Origin: Amaranthus tricolor
Taxonomy: Eukaryota > Streptophyta > Magnoliopsida > Caryophyllales > Amaranthaceae
NCBI RefSeq assembly: GCF_026212465.1
Contig: NC_080048.1
Coordinates: 31,519,517-31,583,516 of the forward strand
Reading direction: 5' to 3'
DNA length: 64,000 nucleotides
The notes beneath the pieces are model-generated. The model had not been told where the DNA came from and made no database searches. It saw only the letters and a list, made by a program, of their open reading frames with translations. Shown one piece after another: positions 35,751 through 48,046 of the stretch (position 1 is its first letter; each line of letters begins with the position of its first letter). Both the position numbers and the translations under genes were made by a program.

Positions 35751-38700
35751 TGGTATTAGAGCCATTTCTGATCCTTTACCATTCTTTCTGATTTCTAGCT
35801 TCTTTTTTTCTTTTCTTGCATCCATGGCTGAAATATCTTCTGGAAACTCATCTCAATCTCAACCAATATCTACATCTGATCCTACACAAAATCCAGGAGT
35901 GTATATTACCTCCATCCTTCAGATCATGCAAGCACCAAACTAGTTTCGAACCTCTTTGACGGTTCTGGTTATGGAGATTGGAAACGTTCAGTCATCATTG
36001 GCTTAACAGCTAAAAACAAAATGATTTTCGTTGATAATACTCTTCCTAAACCTACAAATAATGCAGTTCGACAAAAGGCATGGGAACGTTGCAACAATAT
36101 GGTCATAGGTTGGTTAATTGCATCTCTTGACCAAAATCTTGCTAAAAGCATTATGTAATACTGCACAGCAAGTGAAATCTGGAAAGATTTGGAAGATCGT
36201 TTTGGTCAATCTTATTCTCAACTGTCTGCTTTACAGGAAGAATTAGCTACTCTAAATCAAGCAAATGGAATGATCATTGCTGAATATTTCACTAAGGCCA
36301 AGTCTATGGGATGAGAGATAATTTTAGTCCTATTCCTACTTGCACTTGTGATGGTTGTTCATGCAATTTAACTAAACAAATGCTTAGGTTGCAAAAAAAT
36401 CATAGAATCATGCAGTTTCTTATGAAACTTGATCCTAAATACAACCAAGTGCTTACTAACATATTAATGATGAATGAATTACCTAATGCTTCTATCATAT
36501 ATCGCCTCCTACAACAAGAAGAGAGACACAAAGAGGTTAGCAAACTCGCAACTACTTCTACTGATTCAATGGTATTTGCTGTTGATAGAAGGAAGCATTA
36601 TCACAATAGTCATGAACACAGCACTCAAGAGAGACTCATGTCTGGCACAAAACGTAATGCACATTATTTTTGTGATCATTGCAAGATCCCTGGCCACTCC
36701 ATTGAAAGGTGTTTCAAAATTCATGGCTATCCCTCTAATTCAAGGCGTAATTTCAACACGAAAGTTGCTGCAATTACTCAGAGTGACACTCATGACTCAT
36801 CCATTGATCTTAAAGAAACTGGTCTTTCTAGAGAGCAATTTACTCATCTTCTTATCATTATTAGCAAGAAAGATACTGAGAAACCTCCTGATGCAGATCA
36901 TTCCATCACCACCACTGGTAAAATAGCAGGTATATCTTGCTTCGTTTCTCAATCTTTTCCTTCACATTGGATTATTGACACCGGTGCAACGGACCATATG
37001 TGTAATACTTTCATTTCTCTCATCTACATTACAGATATTTCTCACACTAATCACTCTTCTTGATGGAAGTCTTCTTACTGTTGTCAAGCAAGGTGATATT
37101 GTTATTCATGATAATTTTGTTTTGAGAAATGTGCTATATGTGCCACAACTCCACTTCAATTTGATATCAGCTTCTAAATTATGTATTGATAATGACTGTT
37201 CCCTTGTTTTTAACTCCACATTTTGCTTTATTCAGGACTATATAACGAGGAAAAATTTACCTCTTGGTAAATACTCCAAAGGTCTCTATTATCTTCTGGA
37301 CAAAAGCAATTCTACTACTCCATGTGTAGTCAATATCAGTACTCTAAATAAGACTAAACTAGCCTGTACACAATTTATGTTGCAACAAGCTAAGCTATTA
37401 CATCTAAGGCTAGGCCATGCTCTATTTGAGAAGCTCAAAATGATGTATCCAGATATTCACATTAATGCAATTAAGAATTCATTTTTTTGCTCTATTTGTC
37501 CTTATGCTAGACAATCTAGACTAGCTTTCAAACCTAGCTCATTTAATGCTACATTTGCTTTTGAGTTGTTGCACATCCATACTCAGGGTCCCTACAATAC
37601 CCCTACTATCATTGGTTGTCACTCATTTCTTACCATAGTAAATGATTTTACTCGAGCAACATGGACATTTTTATTAAAATCCAAGGTTGAATCTGTCCAG
37701 CTCCTTTCTATATTTCTCAATCTTATGGCCACACAGTTTAATGCTCAAGTTAAATGTATTCGTTCTGACAATGCCAAGGAATTTTGTGAGGGGGCTATAC
37801 TACGCTTATATTCAGACAAAGGTGTTATTCATCAAACTAGTTGTGTTGAAACGCCCCATCAAAATGGTAGAGTGGAGCGTAAACACAAACATCTCCTTGA
37901 AGTTGCTCGAGCCTTACATTTTCAATCCAACCTTCATTTAAAATTTTGGGGGTGTGCTACTTATCTCATCAATTGTTTGCCTCTCACATCCATTGGTAAT
38001 GTTTCTCCTTATGAGAAACTCTCTGGTGTTCCACCTAAAAACACTCATCTACGTTTTTTCGGTTGCCTTTGCTTTGCTTCCACTCTTAAACAAGGCCGGA
38101 CCAAGTTCCATGCTAGAGCTATCCCTTGTGTCTTTGTTGGCTATCCTTATAGTCAAAAAGGCTATAAACTCTATGATATAACATCCAAGAAACTCTTTGT
38201 TTCTCGTAATGTTCGTTTTCATGAGCACCACTTTCCCTATCACATCAAATCCCTTCCTGATTCTCCTTCCTTTCAATTCTACTGACCCACTACTACTGAT
38301 CATCCTCTTTTATATGATGACCCTACCTTTCCACCCCTTCCTATTTCTGATTCTTCCTCTTCTCTTCTATCTCCTCCTCCTGAACCTCTCCATACTCCTA
38401 GCCCATCTATCCCTATTGTTCCTACTGAACCTCTCCATACTCCTAGCCGATCTATCCCTGTTGTTCCTACTGCACCTCTGCCTCCTCGAAAATCAGGGCG
38501 AGTATCCAAACAGCCTATTTACCTTTCTCATTAAGTGTGCAATATTTTCTCCTCTCATGCTTGTTCTTCCGTTTCTTTACCTCCTCCTGCCACCACTCTT
38601 ATTGAACCCTCTACTTATAAACAAGCAGCCACTAATCCTAATTGGTTTCATGCTACGCATCAAGAACTTACAACTCTTGAACAAAATTATACTTGGAAAA

Positions 38701-39729
38701 TGGTCCCCTTACCTCCTGGAAAACGGTTAGTTGGTTGCAAATGGGTCTATAAACTCAAACTCAAGGCTGATGAGTCTCTTGAAAGACACAAAGCACGCTT
38801 AGTGGCCAAAGGGTATACCCAAGAATATAGCATTGATTTTTATGAGACTTTCTAAACTGTTGTTAAGATGAAAACAATTCGATGTATCGAATTGTTGTCA
38901 TCTTCATAGAGTTTTCAGCATTAAAGATTTGGGTACTTTAAGCTATTTTCTTGGTCTGAAAGTTTCTTACCTTGACCAAGGTATTGCTATTACTCAACAT
39001 AAATTCACTAAAGACCTTCTTCGTGATTCTGGTCTTTCTTCCTTCAAAAAGGCTGCCACACCATTGCCTGTCAATATTAAACTTCATGCCACTGATTCTC
39101 CTCTATACTCTAATCCTACTCATTATCGAAGTTTGGTCGGTAAACTAAATTTTTTAACTCTTAACAGGCCGGATCTTGCCTTCACAGTTCAAACTCTTGG
39201 CCAATTCATGCAGAACCCTACCGAAGCACACTATCAAGCTCTCACTCATACTCTCAATTATGTTTCTTCCACCATAAGCACGACATATTGTTGAAAGCTT
39301 CTGGTCATCTTCACCTCAAGGCTTATTCTGACTCCGACTGGGGTGCGTGCCTCGACACTAGACGTTCAGTCACAGGCTATCTTCTTCATTTTGGAAACTC
39401 TCCCATCAGTTGGAAGTCTAAGAAACAATCTACGGTCTCTAAGTCCTCATCTGAAGCCGAATATCGTGCTATGTCCTGCGCTGCTTCTGAGGTCACTTGG
39501 GTTGTTCATCTTCTTGAAGATCTTGGTGTTAATAGCCTTAAGCCTATCACTCTTCACTCTGAATGTCGTTTTACACGCGCGAAAACCTTGGAAGGCCTAC
39601 TTCAATTACGATACTTACCTACACTTCAACAACTTGCTGACATTTTGACAAAGATATTTCCTTCTACTCAATTACAACCATTATTGTCCAAGCTTGGTAT
39701 GTACTTCCCCACCCCAAGCTTGCGGGGGA
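35751..39729 (+). pseudogene. Ty1/copia gag-pol remnant
   Basis: The domain order is copia. Gag (ATG 35,824) has stops and frameshifts, and a CCHC knuckle lies at 36,670-36,726 (CDHCKIPGHSIERC). Then come the protease motif (IIDTGATDHMC, 36,970-37,002), a frame change, pre-integrase HX..CXXC, and the integrase core at 37,560-38,270 ending at a GYPYSQKGYKLY block. Next are the first part of reverse transcriptase (38,560-38,855), its later part (38,918-39,294), and RNase H (YSDSDWG, SSSEAEYRA, LADILTK; 39,300-39,660). The expected integrase Asp in the 'LLHID' position reads His (LLHIH). The segment holding the YVDD active site is deleted near 38,880-38,915. The purine tract TGCGGGGGA precedes the 3' LTR. 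It cannot replicate by itself. Confidence 0.9.
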
Positions 39730-39975
39730 TGTTAATATATCAAATACAAAGCCTCAGTGCAACAATATTCAAGCTGGACCTTCTAGAAAAGAAGTTTGTT
39801 AGAGATTCTATTTTTGTTATATTTTCCTTTTGCACAGTTTGTTTTCTTTCTCTTGTAATTAGTTAGGGCAGTAGGTTCTAGGTGCTTCTTCCTCTGTATA
39901 TATACTTCTCTCAATGAATGAAGTAGCAAGACAAGTTTTCCAAATCAATAGATTGTTTCTTTCATAATGTTGTCA
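39730..39975 (+). repeat. 3' LTR of the copia element, 246 bp
   Basis: It begins TGTTAATATATC right after the polypurine tract and ends TTGTCA. It includes a TATA-like 'tgtatatatacttc' (about 39,895). The last 145 bp match the truncated 5' LTR with several differences, so the insertion is not recent. A target duplication cannot be tested because the 5' end is lost. Confidence 0.85.
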
Positions 39976-40304
39976 CTTTTTAAGTCGATGAATCCATTAA
40001 ACATAATAACTTTGTTGTAAAGGGTGGTTATGGATACATGCAAGGTGTACGACCTCAAAAAAATAAGGGGTCTCAACTAGTTTACATTGGTTTTTCTTAG
40101 GTTAATAATTGGCTAATTGCTTTTAGACCCTAAAGTTTCAAAAAAAAAACCGTAATATTATTATGTATTTTCACTCCGTCAAGACCATAGGGGAGAAGTT
40201 GGCTTGACATTAGATGGAGTCAGTTCAAATCCCATGTCTAATATTTTACCCCTATCCTGGTAGTAATTAGGGTCAAGTTAGATCGAACTAGTCAACACCG
40301 AAGG

Positions 40305-41289
40305 TGATCCAAATATGGATCATGAAGTCAACACACAAGTTAAGACAAGCCAAGACACAAAAATTGACCAAGAAGAGACTAGCCAAGAAGGATACATGAC
40401 TGATTCCTTGGCCATCGACTTGAAAGCTGCATATTCTGACTTGGGCTTGACAACCATTAATAACCAACTCCAATCCAGATCAATCATGAGCATCAAAGAA
40501 GAACAAAGGCAAGAGGAAGCTATGATGAACCATACAGCAACTCGCAAGCAAACCAGAAACCAACATTCTGACCAAATGATAACAGAATGGTCAACTGCCT
40601 GGCAGCCCACCTTGCGAGCGTTGAAACGTTTATCGTGTTGTGTGTATGAGCGTGAGACTTCGAGGAATGGCATCTTTGGACAAGAAGGAAGAAGCCAAGA
40701 CTTAGAGCTAGCACGGAGAATACTCACAGAACCCACAAGACCAGCCCCAAGGTCACTTGTTCGCCAACTGTTCGATAATGGCTGAGTCAGAACACTTAGG
40801 CTATTTTTGTTCTGTTTTATTTGCTTTATTTTGCACGTGTTTGTAATAATAGGCACGGGGTAGTTTAGTTTGTTAAAACCCCCAACTAGCCGTTAGACAT
40901 GGCTCTATATAAAGGCCATAATCATTGTAACAAAGATTCAGTTTTGGTTTTTAATGAAAAGTTCATTCCAGTAATTGTTGTTCAATTACTTGTTCTGAGA
41001 GGTGACTTTGTGAGTGAAGCAAAGTGATCTTTTCAGGTTAATTCCACAAAGATTGAGAGAGAGTCTTTCAATTGGAGTGTGAGGAAGAGGCCAAGCAACC
41101 CAGTGTGGGTGATTTGTCTCTATCCACAGTTCACAGGCCACTCTTTAGAGTTGTCTTGGCCAACCTTCTTGTTTGTTATCAAACATAAGGAATATCGCTG
41201 TGTGTGACATTGTGATCAAATCAGTCTTGGCATGGTTTCTTGGTCGAGTTTATCATCTTCTTGAAGTATTCAAGCCCATACACGCATCA
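40305..41289 (+). mobile_element. probable solo LTR, 985 bp
   Basis: It starts TGATCCAAAT and ends ACGCATCA, with flanks GAAGG (40,300-40,304) and GAAAG (41,290-41,294), a 4/5 match for a target duplication. Promoter-like order inside: TATA 'ctctatataaaggcc' (about 40,903), followed by an AATGAAA-type signal and U5-like sequence. Open frames of 156 (+) and 178 (-) codons overlap in the U3 part; neither resembles a known domain. A gypsy-type origin is a guess from length and ends. Confidence 0.6.
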
Positions 41290-41570
41290 GAAAGGGAGAA
41301 GTTGAGCAAAGTGCAAGATGTCCAATCACATAGAGCCTCCTAAATTAAGACGCTTTAATTATTTATTTATATTATTTCAACTAAATCATAGGTCCCCAAT
41401 TATCAAAAATGTAAAGTAAACCGGGCCTAAAAGGGGATTGCTTATGTACTTACATCACTTTAAAATTAAATTTATATATATCTCCACACATAGGTGCATT
41501 TCACGGGTATATATACTAATATACTAATAAATGTATTAGTTGGGCTATTCAACTCATGTATGAGAAGCAT

Positions 41571-41600
41571 CCCACGGTGAGACCATCTCACACAAAAATT
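41571..41600. repeat. fragment of a GGTGAGACCATCTCAC-type repeat
   Basis: The word 'acggtgagaccatctcac' is one arm of the small inverted-repeat family also seen at 44,783-44,869. No partner arm was found nearby. Confidence 0.4.
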
Positions 41601-41736
41601 TGTGATTGTCAAAATGCATTCGAGCTTAGCTAGTTCCCGTCCATTGGTCGGGACAAAGCTTTTATCGGAAGAAAAAACACTCATTGCCCGCGCCTGCACG
41701 GAATTTTGTTCAAACATGAATCAGATTGGTTGTGGG

Positions 41737-42123
41737 TAGAGGTGTTCAACAGGTCATGGGACGGGTTGCATTTTAACGGGTTATATGCGGGTCGGGTCAA
41801 TAACGGGTCAGGTCATTAAAGGGCATTTACGTAAAGGTTGGGCCAGGCCGGATCGGATAATTATAGGAATTGGTAGTAAAAAATATTTTACCACTTTTTT
41901 AATATTTTTATATGATATTATTATATACATAGTTGAATTGATTCAACAGGCCATAAAGTACGACAAAAAAACTATTTTATAAGCTCTTAAAAACTAGGTC
42001 AAAGTGGATCGTATTTAAACAAGCTTTCACCCGCCCCGCCTTGGCCCGTTTAACATTTGGCATGACCCGACCCATTTAAATTTTAACCCGACCCGCCACG
42101 GCCCTGCACATTAAACACCTCTA
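41737..42123. mobile_element. non-autonomous hAT-like element, 387 bp, perfect TSD
   Basis: Ends are TAGAGGTGTTCAAC (41,737) and ...TTAAACACCTCTA (42,123). The perfect 8-bp duplication GTTGTGGG lies outside at 41,729-41,736 and 42,124-42,131. The subterminal parts are rich in 'acgggt', 'gacccgacc' and 'gcgggtcgggtc'. The end family is the same as at 19,763. No coding capacity. Confidence 0.92.
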
Positions 42124-42131
42124 GTTGTGGG

Positions 42132-43300
42132 TCGTTATTGTAGATTTGTAGTCATTGATGCTTTCTCAGCTTTGGGATAGCTGATTTGTTGCAAATGCTG
42201 TTTGTATGTAATTATCTTATGATGAAAGACATTTCTTGGTTACCCAACTTAGTCATGTGAACTTTGACCCTCCCCTCCCTAGAAAAACCCAATTCCTGAC
42301 CAACTTCAAACCCCTTCAGTTTTCCACAAATTCTAAAGCTTTTGAGTCATTGGGTGAATCAAAAGTTTTGACAGCTTAATTTTGCCTTAACTTTGTTATC
42401 TTGCTGTTCTAGGTCTTTTCATTCCCAACGCAGTCTTGTTATTGGAATACTTCCTCAATAATTTCAGATGTTATTTAACCAAATGCTTCTTGAGAGGAAA
42501 TATCAGCTTTTCCTTTTGGATCCTGAGCTTTTATTTTTTAGAATAAGATTGTAAACAACCTTTACTCTAGTTTCCATTAGAGTAAAGGTCTCAAATAGAC
42601 CAACATCTTTGTTGCTTGACATTGTTTAAGCTTTTAGTATACCTTAAACCGAAATCCAGATACTGCATGTCGACCAGAGAAGGAAACGGTAAAATATGTG
42701 CAAATGTTGTGCGTGTGTTTAACAAAATAACTTATTAAGCAATTTTAGCTTATTTTGATACAAATAGAAGGTAGGATTAGTTAAACTAGCCAGTGCTAAT
42801 GTTTGATAAATTAAGTGAATGAAACAGCTTATTGTTATGAATTATAATCAAGTTGTTTTTGAATAAGTTGCTCATAGCAACGAGTTCAAAATCAGTTGTT
42901 TAAACCAATAAATAAAATTAGCTAACCAAATCAGTCACCAGAATCAGCTATTAACTACCAGTTACCAACCGTTTGTCAAACACCCTCATAGCCTAGTCGA
43001 TATCCATGGACAAAATTGCCCATGGTACTCTCCAACCCATCCTCGACACTAGAAAGATATACGATTGTTCCGGTGATGTCGTGTGCATGACATGGATTTC
43101 ATGCTCCTGGTTATAAACATGTTGATAGAAATCTAGTCACTAGAGTAAACTAATGGATGCATTGTTTGAGTTGCTCATGGTGACAATTTGAACTAAAACG
43201 CCAAGATTTAATACATATAACATCCAAAGAATTGCCCACCGGACCATTACTGGCACACAACCTAAGACTTCCTAGCCAAAGAGAGATGAGAAGCATCAGG
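42132..43300. other. intergenic sequence between hAT element and DUF630/632 gene
   Basis: The only structure seen is a possible hAT-type MITE at about 42,709-42,990: 'gtgtgtttaacaaaa' against the complement of 'gtttgtcaaacaccct'. No target duplication was found. No gene was recognised. Confidence 0.35.
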
Positions 43301-43542
43301 AATTCTTTGGTCTTACAACAAAATTGAGGGCAATCATCAAGCTTATAATCTAAAATAAAACTATTCTACCATAAATAACTAAAAATCACTCTAAACCTGC
43401 GTCTCAGCGAGCTGCTTCAGCGCAGATCTAATGTACAAACCTGACTCAAGAATCCTTGATTGTTAAAATACTCAAGGCCCTTTCAACCCAATTAGCACCT
43501 TAGCTCATTTTTACTTTAGGTGTTCATTGACATGGAACCTTC

Positions 43543-46500
43543 TTATATGCTTGTTTGTGTTACACCCTTCTCTAAATTTTGTCTGTCACTTACCAAGTCA
43601 TTGTACATTTTCAGTGACACCGAAGAAAACTGCACCATAGCATCAAAAATCGAAGAAAATCCCGTTTGAAATCCATTCAACGTTGTTCTTTGAGTTCCTT
43701 CCATGCAACGTTGATGTTTCTCCTTCTCAAACTCCAATCTCTGCTTGAAATTGTCTAAAGCATCTTTCTTTTCGGATAAGTAATCGGCTTGGTGTTGTTG
43801 GTTATCGTCCTGACTTTGTGCGTCCGTTTCTGAAGGTTGTTTATACTCTAAAAGCTTAGTAGTCTCCTGAAATTTTCCCTCTACTTTCTGGTATGCTACC
43901 ATCTTCTTCTCTAGTTCTTTCGACATTTTGTCAACTTTCCTCTTTTGCTCTTGCTCCTCGCCTTGCTGAATCCATAAAGCCCTAACATCCCTCACAAAAC
44001 TTTTCATTGCCACAACAACCACCTTATCAGGCAAGTTTTCCATGGAAGTTAACCAATCGCTGCATATTGTGTACAACGGAGGTCCTTTGGCTCGGTATGG
44101 AGGTGGGTTAAAACTCTTAGATTTAAACCCGAATTCTACTTCCGGGACGATGAACTTGGATAACCATCCATGAAGAACACCAACATAAGATTTTTGTGCA
44201 GCAACATACTCTATGAAGCAATCTCGCCAGTTTTGAATCTCAGCCTCTAGTTGCAGCGTAGCAAGCCGGTGCGAGTCATTGCAGAACTTTCCATATGTTG
44301 GACAATCGAAAGTTTTAACTTCGAATATTATGTGGTTCTGGGTTTCATGGGATTCCTTCATTATTTTCCAGGATCGAGTCAAACTGCGGTGCAAAAACAA
44401 AGAAGTGTGAATCTCAGCAGAATTCAATGTTTTTAGGGGAATTTAGAGGCAATGTTATCCTTACCCTTGCAGCAGTTCAATAATTTGAGGTTGTAGTTCT
44501 TCATCAGCAAGTTTCTGAATTTGCTCAGAGATTGATTCAGCCTGCCGGATGGCAACCAAAATTCTGGAGTAGAGATCTTTCACTGAGGCTCTGGTCTTGT
44601 CAACAGATAATGTATCATCTCCTTTAACATTCTTATTTCTCAAATGTGCACACTTTCTTTCATACAACTTTCTGATGTTGTCACCAGCCTATTTTTCACA
44701 CACCCAAATAAAAACAACCCAAGTAAGACTTTGAATTTGCATCTTATGATTATATAAGGATGCTTGAAACTTTTCACAAATTCTTATATGAGACGGTCTC
44801 ACACTGAGACATGCCTCATATTTGCTTCTTGTTTTAGGATCGTCTCACCGTGAGATGGTCTCATATAAGACGGTTTGGAAACTTTTTGGTGAAAGTGATC
44901 TTGTGGGTGATAGTCTATGAATGAATCACAACAATATCAAAGCCTACATCCCAAAGGATTGGGATCGGCTATGGGTCATGATCATGGGATGCGACTAGAA
45001 TTTACAGAGCTAGTTGTCATAAACCTACAGCTCACTACTTGGGGCCAGCAATCATAGAAAGAATTTTGGTTAGGAAGAAATGTGCAAGAAATGATCAAGT
45101 GTATAGAAGGTACATTTCTAATCTAACACATAAAAAGAATGTTTCCTTACCTTAACCTCTTCATAGAGTTTCTTTTCCCAAGCATAAAGCCTTCCTAGGG
45201 TCAGCGAATGGCTTCCGGCTGACATGCCATCGTAATTGTCAAAGAGATCATTCTTATACTCCGTCCATGAGGTCGAGTTCTTGGAGCTAGAAGCCACTAA
45301 ACTTTTACAAGACGAAGACCGCGATGTATTGGATCGGTGCCATGTAATAGCTTGAATGAGTTTTGTTGAATTTTCTGCAATGTGACAGCAGGAAACAAGT
45401 CAGAAATGTATGAAACTCACATATTCTTTATATGCATCAGAGAATCAAAGAGACAATAGTACATAACTTGTTTAAAGTCATGATTCATGCACAATGAACA
45501 AGAACAGTGCTTTAACTTCAAATGCTTGTAAAGCAAGAGATAAAGCCATTTCTAGTACAACTATTCAATTATTGTTGTATAAAAAAGGTAAACAAATCTC
45601 ATATTTTCAAATGATGCAGAGAGAACAAATAACATTCACATAAACCAACTAATTCAAGTAAAATAAACTCAATCTTGGTAGGAAAAATCACCTTTAATTT
45701 CTTCAACACCAGATTGCATATGCATTTTGTTAGCTTCAAGCATTCTAGAAACTTCTTTACCAGAATCATAAGCCCTAATAAAATGATCTTCAATATCCTT
45801 CAATGCATCTAACAACTCTCTCCCTTTGACTGGTGAATCAATTACAGTCAACCCCTTTTCATCTTCTCTCGAATTACCCTCATCCAATACCTTAACAACA
45901 TCTTCTCCTCCATTTTCCACATTATTGTTGGCCCCACCATTATCTTCCACAACAGTACTCACATTCTTTTGAACTTCTTTCTTATCCTCTACCACCATTC
46001 CTTCCTCTTCCAATTCAGGTATTCCTTCTTCCTCCCTTACTGCCTTCAAATCATCCTCATCATCCATGTTAGGCTGAAACCCAGGCCCAAACCCACCAAA
46101 GCTAGGACAAATGGGCTCGGGCCGAACTCCATAAAATGGGTTGAAAAAATCCCACCCACCAAAATCCCTTTGAGGGGATGGCATTGACATTGGCATACTC
46201 ATATAGTAATACCCATAAGGTTGTTGATGATTTTGTTGTGCATCAACAACATTCTTTTTTCTTTCAATCTCTTGTTCACCTTCATTTTCCTCTGAATGGG
46301 TATCAGAAGATGAGGAATAAACAGTAGATTCACAACAAGGATGAACTTCTTGGGTAGTAGTTGTAGGTTGAGATGGGTTATGTTGAAGAAACATTGGATT
46401 AGTGATAAGTTTTTCTGGTTCTGGGGTTGGATTTTGACATGAAGGAGAACAATTTGGAGGTGCGAAAGTGATTAAAAATGGTGATGAAGGTGTTGAATGT

Positions 46501-46679
46501 CTAGCAACAAAGAGTTTAACGGCAGCTGAAACTGCAAATAAAGAATGACAATACCTACAATGAGCATCTGCAAGAACATATCTTTTTTCTACTGCTAATT
46601 TCATTAACTTTTTTCTTTCTCTACAAATTGCTACCACTTCTTCTGCTTCTTCTCCTAATCTTGATGCTACACATCCCAT
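43543..46679 (-). CDS. DUF630/DUF632 protein, NRG2 / REL2 family
   Basis: Four exons on the minus strand join in phase: 46,679-45,692, 45,374-45,151, 44,688-44,465 and 44,383-43,543, giving 758 residues. The start MGCVASRL carries Gly2 and Cys3, a likely N-myristoylation/palmitoylation site, within DUF630 (residues 1 to about 60). A long low-complexity acidic and Pro-rich region follows. DUF632 begins in late exon 1 (LLDALKDIEDHFIRAYDSGKEV) and runs through exons 2-4 (LGRLYAWEKKLYEEVK, LVAIRQAESISEQIQKL, SWLTSMENLPDKVV). The C-terminus has coiled-coil-like charged repeats (EKKMVAYQKVEGK, EFEKEKHQRC). Arabidopsis NRG2 works in nitrate signalling and rice REL2 in leaf shape; which subgroup this belongs to is not resolved. 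Confidence 0.92.
44783..44869. mobile_element. tiny inverted-repeat element in an intron of the DUF630/632 gene
   Basis: Arms are CTTATATGAGACGGTCTCAC (44,783-44,802) and the complement-matching GTGAGATGGTCTCATATAAG (44,850-44,869), with two mismatches over 20 bp. Each arm also contains the internal palindrome GAGACGGTCTC or similar. This kind of MITE is widespread in plants; the superfamily is not assigned. Confidence 0.7.
44918..45010. repeat. dispersed plant repeat fragment
   Basis: The phrase 'aaagcctacatcccaaagga' followed by 'ttgggatcggctatgggtc' is a familiar dispersed plant repeat, often flanked by ACA/ATA runs as here ('acaacaatatc'). The class (SINE or other) is not settled. It lies in the same intron as the small inverted-repeat element. 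Confidence 0.4.
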
Positions 46680-47275
46680 TTTTGTTGAAACAAAATGGGT
46701 AACTAGTAATAAAGATTGGTTCTTCGAAAAAAAAGATGAAAAAATCTATGGGTTTTGCTTTTAAAAGAGGAAGAACATCAAGAAAGGGAGAAAGTCAGAG
46801 AAAGGTAGGATTTTTGAGGAATGTGCAGCATATTTTACTACACTTTTTCTTCTTCTTTACCATGAAAAAAAAGAAGAAGAAAGCTTTAGGATCTTCTATG
46901 ATTCTCAAAAATTGAAGGTATTTTTCTTCTTTTTGTCTTTTACTCAACTGGGATTTAAGAGAAGCAAACTTATTCTGTAAAAAGTTCCCCAAAACTCCAT
47001 TTTTAAGTCTAATCAAATGGGGGAAATGGGGTTTTAACAAAATCTATGTTTTTGCTTTATAAAGACTAAAGCATTACACAAAAAAAATGGAAATTTTGGC
47101 AAACAGAGGAATTAGAAACTTCAAGTTAGTTTGTTTATATCTTTTTCTTTCTCCTCCACTTTTTGATTATACAGAAATACAGGAGAAGGAGAAGATAGAA
47201 ATGAGAGAGAAAGAAAGGGAGAGAGAGGAAGAGGGGAAGAAGAGTGACAGAGAAAAAAGGACAGGATGAATCAAA
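46680..47275 (-). promoter_or_regulatory. leader and promoter region of the DUF630/632 gene
   Basis: On the minus strand this contains long CT-rich stretches (complement of 'gagagaaagaaagggagaga' at about 47,202) and T-rich stretches, the usual look of a plant 5' leader and core promoter. No unambiguous TATA box or start site was fixed. Confidence 0.45.
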
Positions 47276-47514
47276 GCAGGGTAATGGTGAATGGTAGCAA
47301 GGGGCTCGAGAGAGAGTTTTTCTAGTTGGTGTTATTTGTTGTATTCTACTTGCATTTTCTTGTACTACTATTAATTAATTAATTAATTATAATATATGAG
47401 TATTTTAAAACATACATTTATGGAGTATGTATATTTATAAATTATATAAACAAATCCAATTATATCTTGTTTAATACTCACTCTTTTCTTAACATTGGCA
47501 TTGAACTGAGAGAA

Positions 47515-47775
47515 TGAAAAGAAAGAAAGGAAAGCAATTTCAAGGAATGGGAACTTGTTTGGATGACAAAAAGTGAGTGGAGAAATTTGAAGGGCAGGGG
47601 TTAAGCGGAAAACAGATAAATTTTATTAAGAATACAAAATTTACTAAATTGGAAATATTTGGATGAAAAGAAAACTCATTTTGCTTTATTGTTCTTTTAT
47701 TCTCTTCTAAATAAATAATGTCCGCTTTTCCTCCATACCCTCCCTCTTCTTTTCCCTTCCTTCTCTTTTTGATCC
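47515..47775. repeat. purine/pyrimidine MITE-like repeat, second copy
   Basis: The left part 'gaaaagaaagaaaggaaagc' and the right part 'ccctccctcttcttttccc' are mirror complements. It resembles 31,530-31,765 and 51,015-51,310. Ends not determined. Confidence 0.4.
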
Positions 47776-48046
47776 TTATTTCTCTCTCTTAGAAATTGCA
47801 CCACCTACAATTGCGATCAGTATTAAAAATTGATAGAGACCACTAAATTATGTGCAAAGAAATTATAAGTGAAATAAGTTATGAGTAGCTGTGAAGTCGT
47901 GGATAAAAATCTAAAAACTAATCAAAATATTACCTAAAATAGACATTTTAAAAGTTAAAGGGATAAATTGAAATGAAAAGTATATAAGTGTTTATATGTA
48001 TTTCCACTACCAAGGTTATTTTAATCTTATGTCTCATTTTTCTTAT

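Noticed and set aside
38197..38730. 177-codon hydrophobic Leu-rich frame
   Set aside because: It overlaps the copia integrase/RT region in another frame; the Leu bias comes from CCTCTTCCT-type text.
40315..40785. 156-residue protein as a host gene
   Set aside because: It lies wholly within the probable solo LTR and has an equally long antisense frame; no domain recognised. Kept only as an observation.
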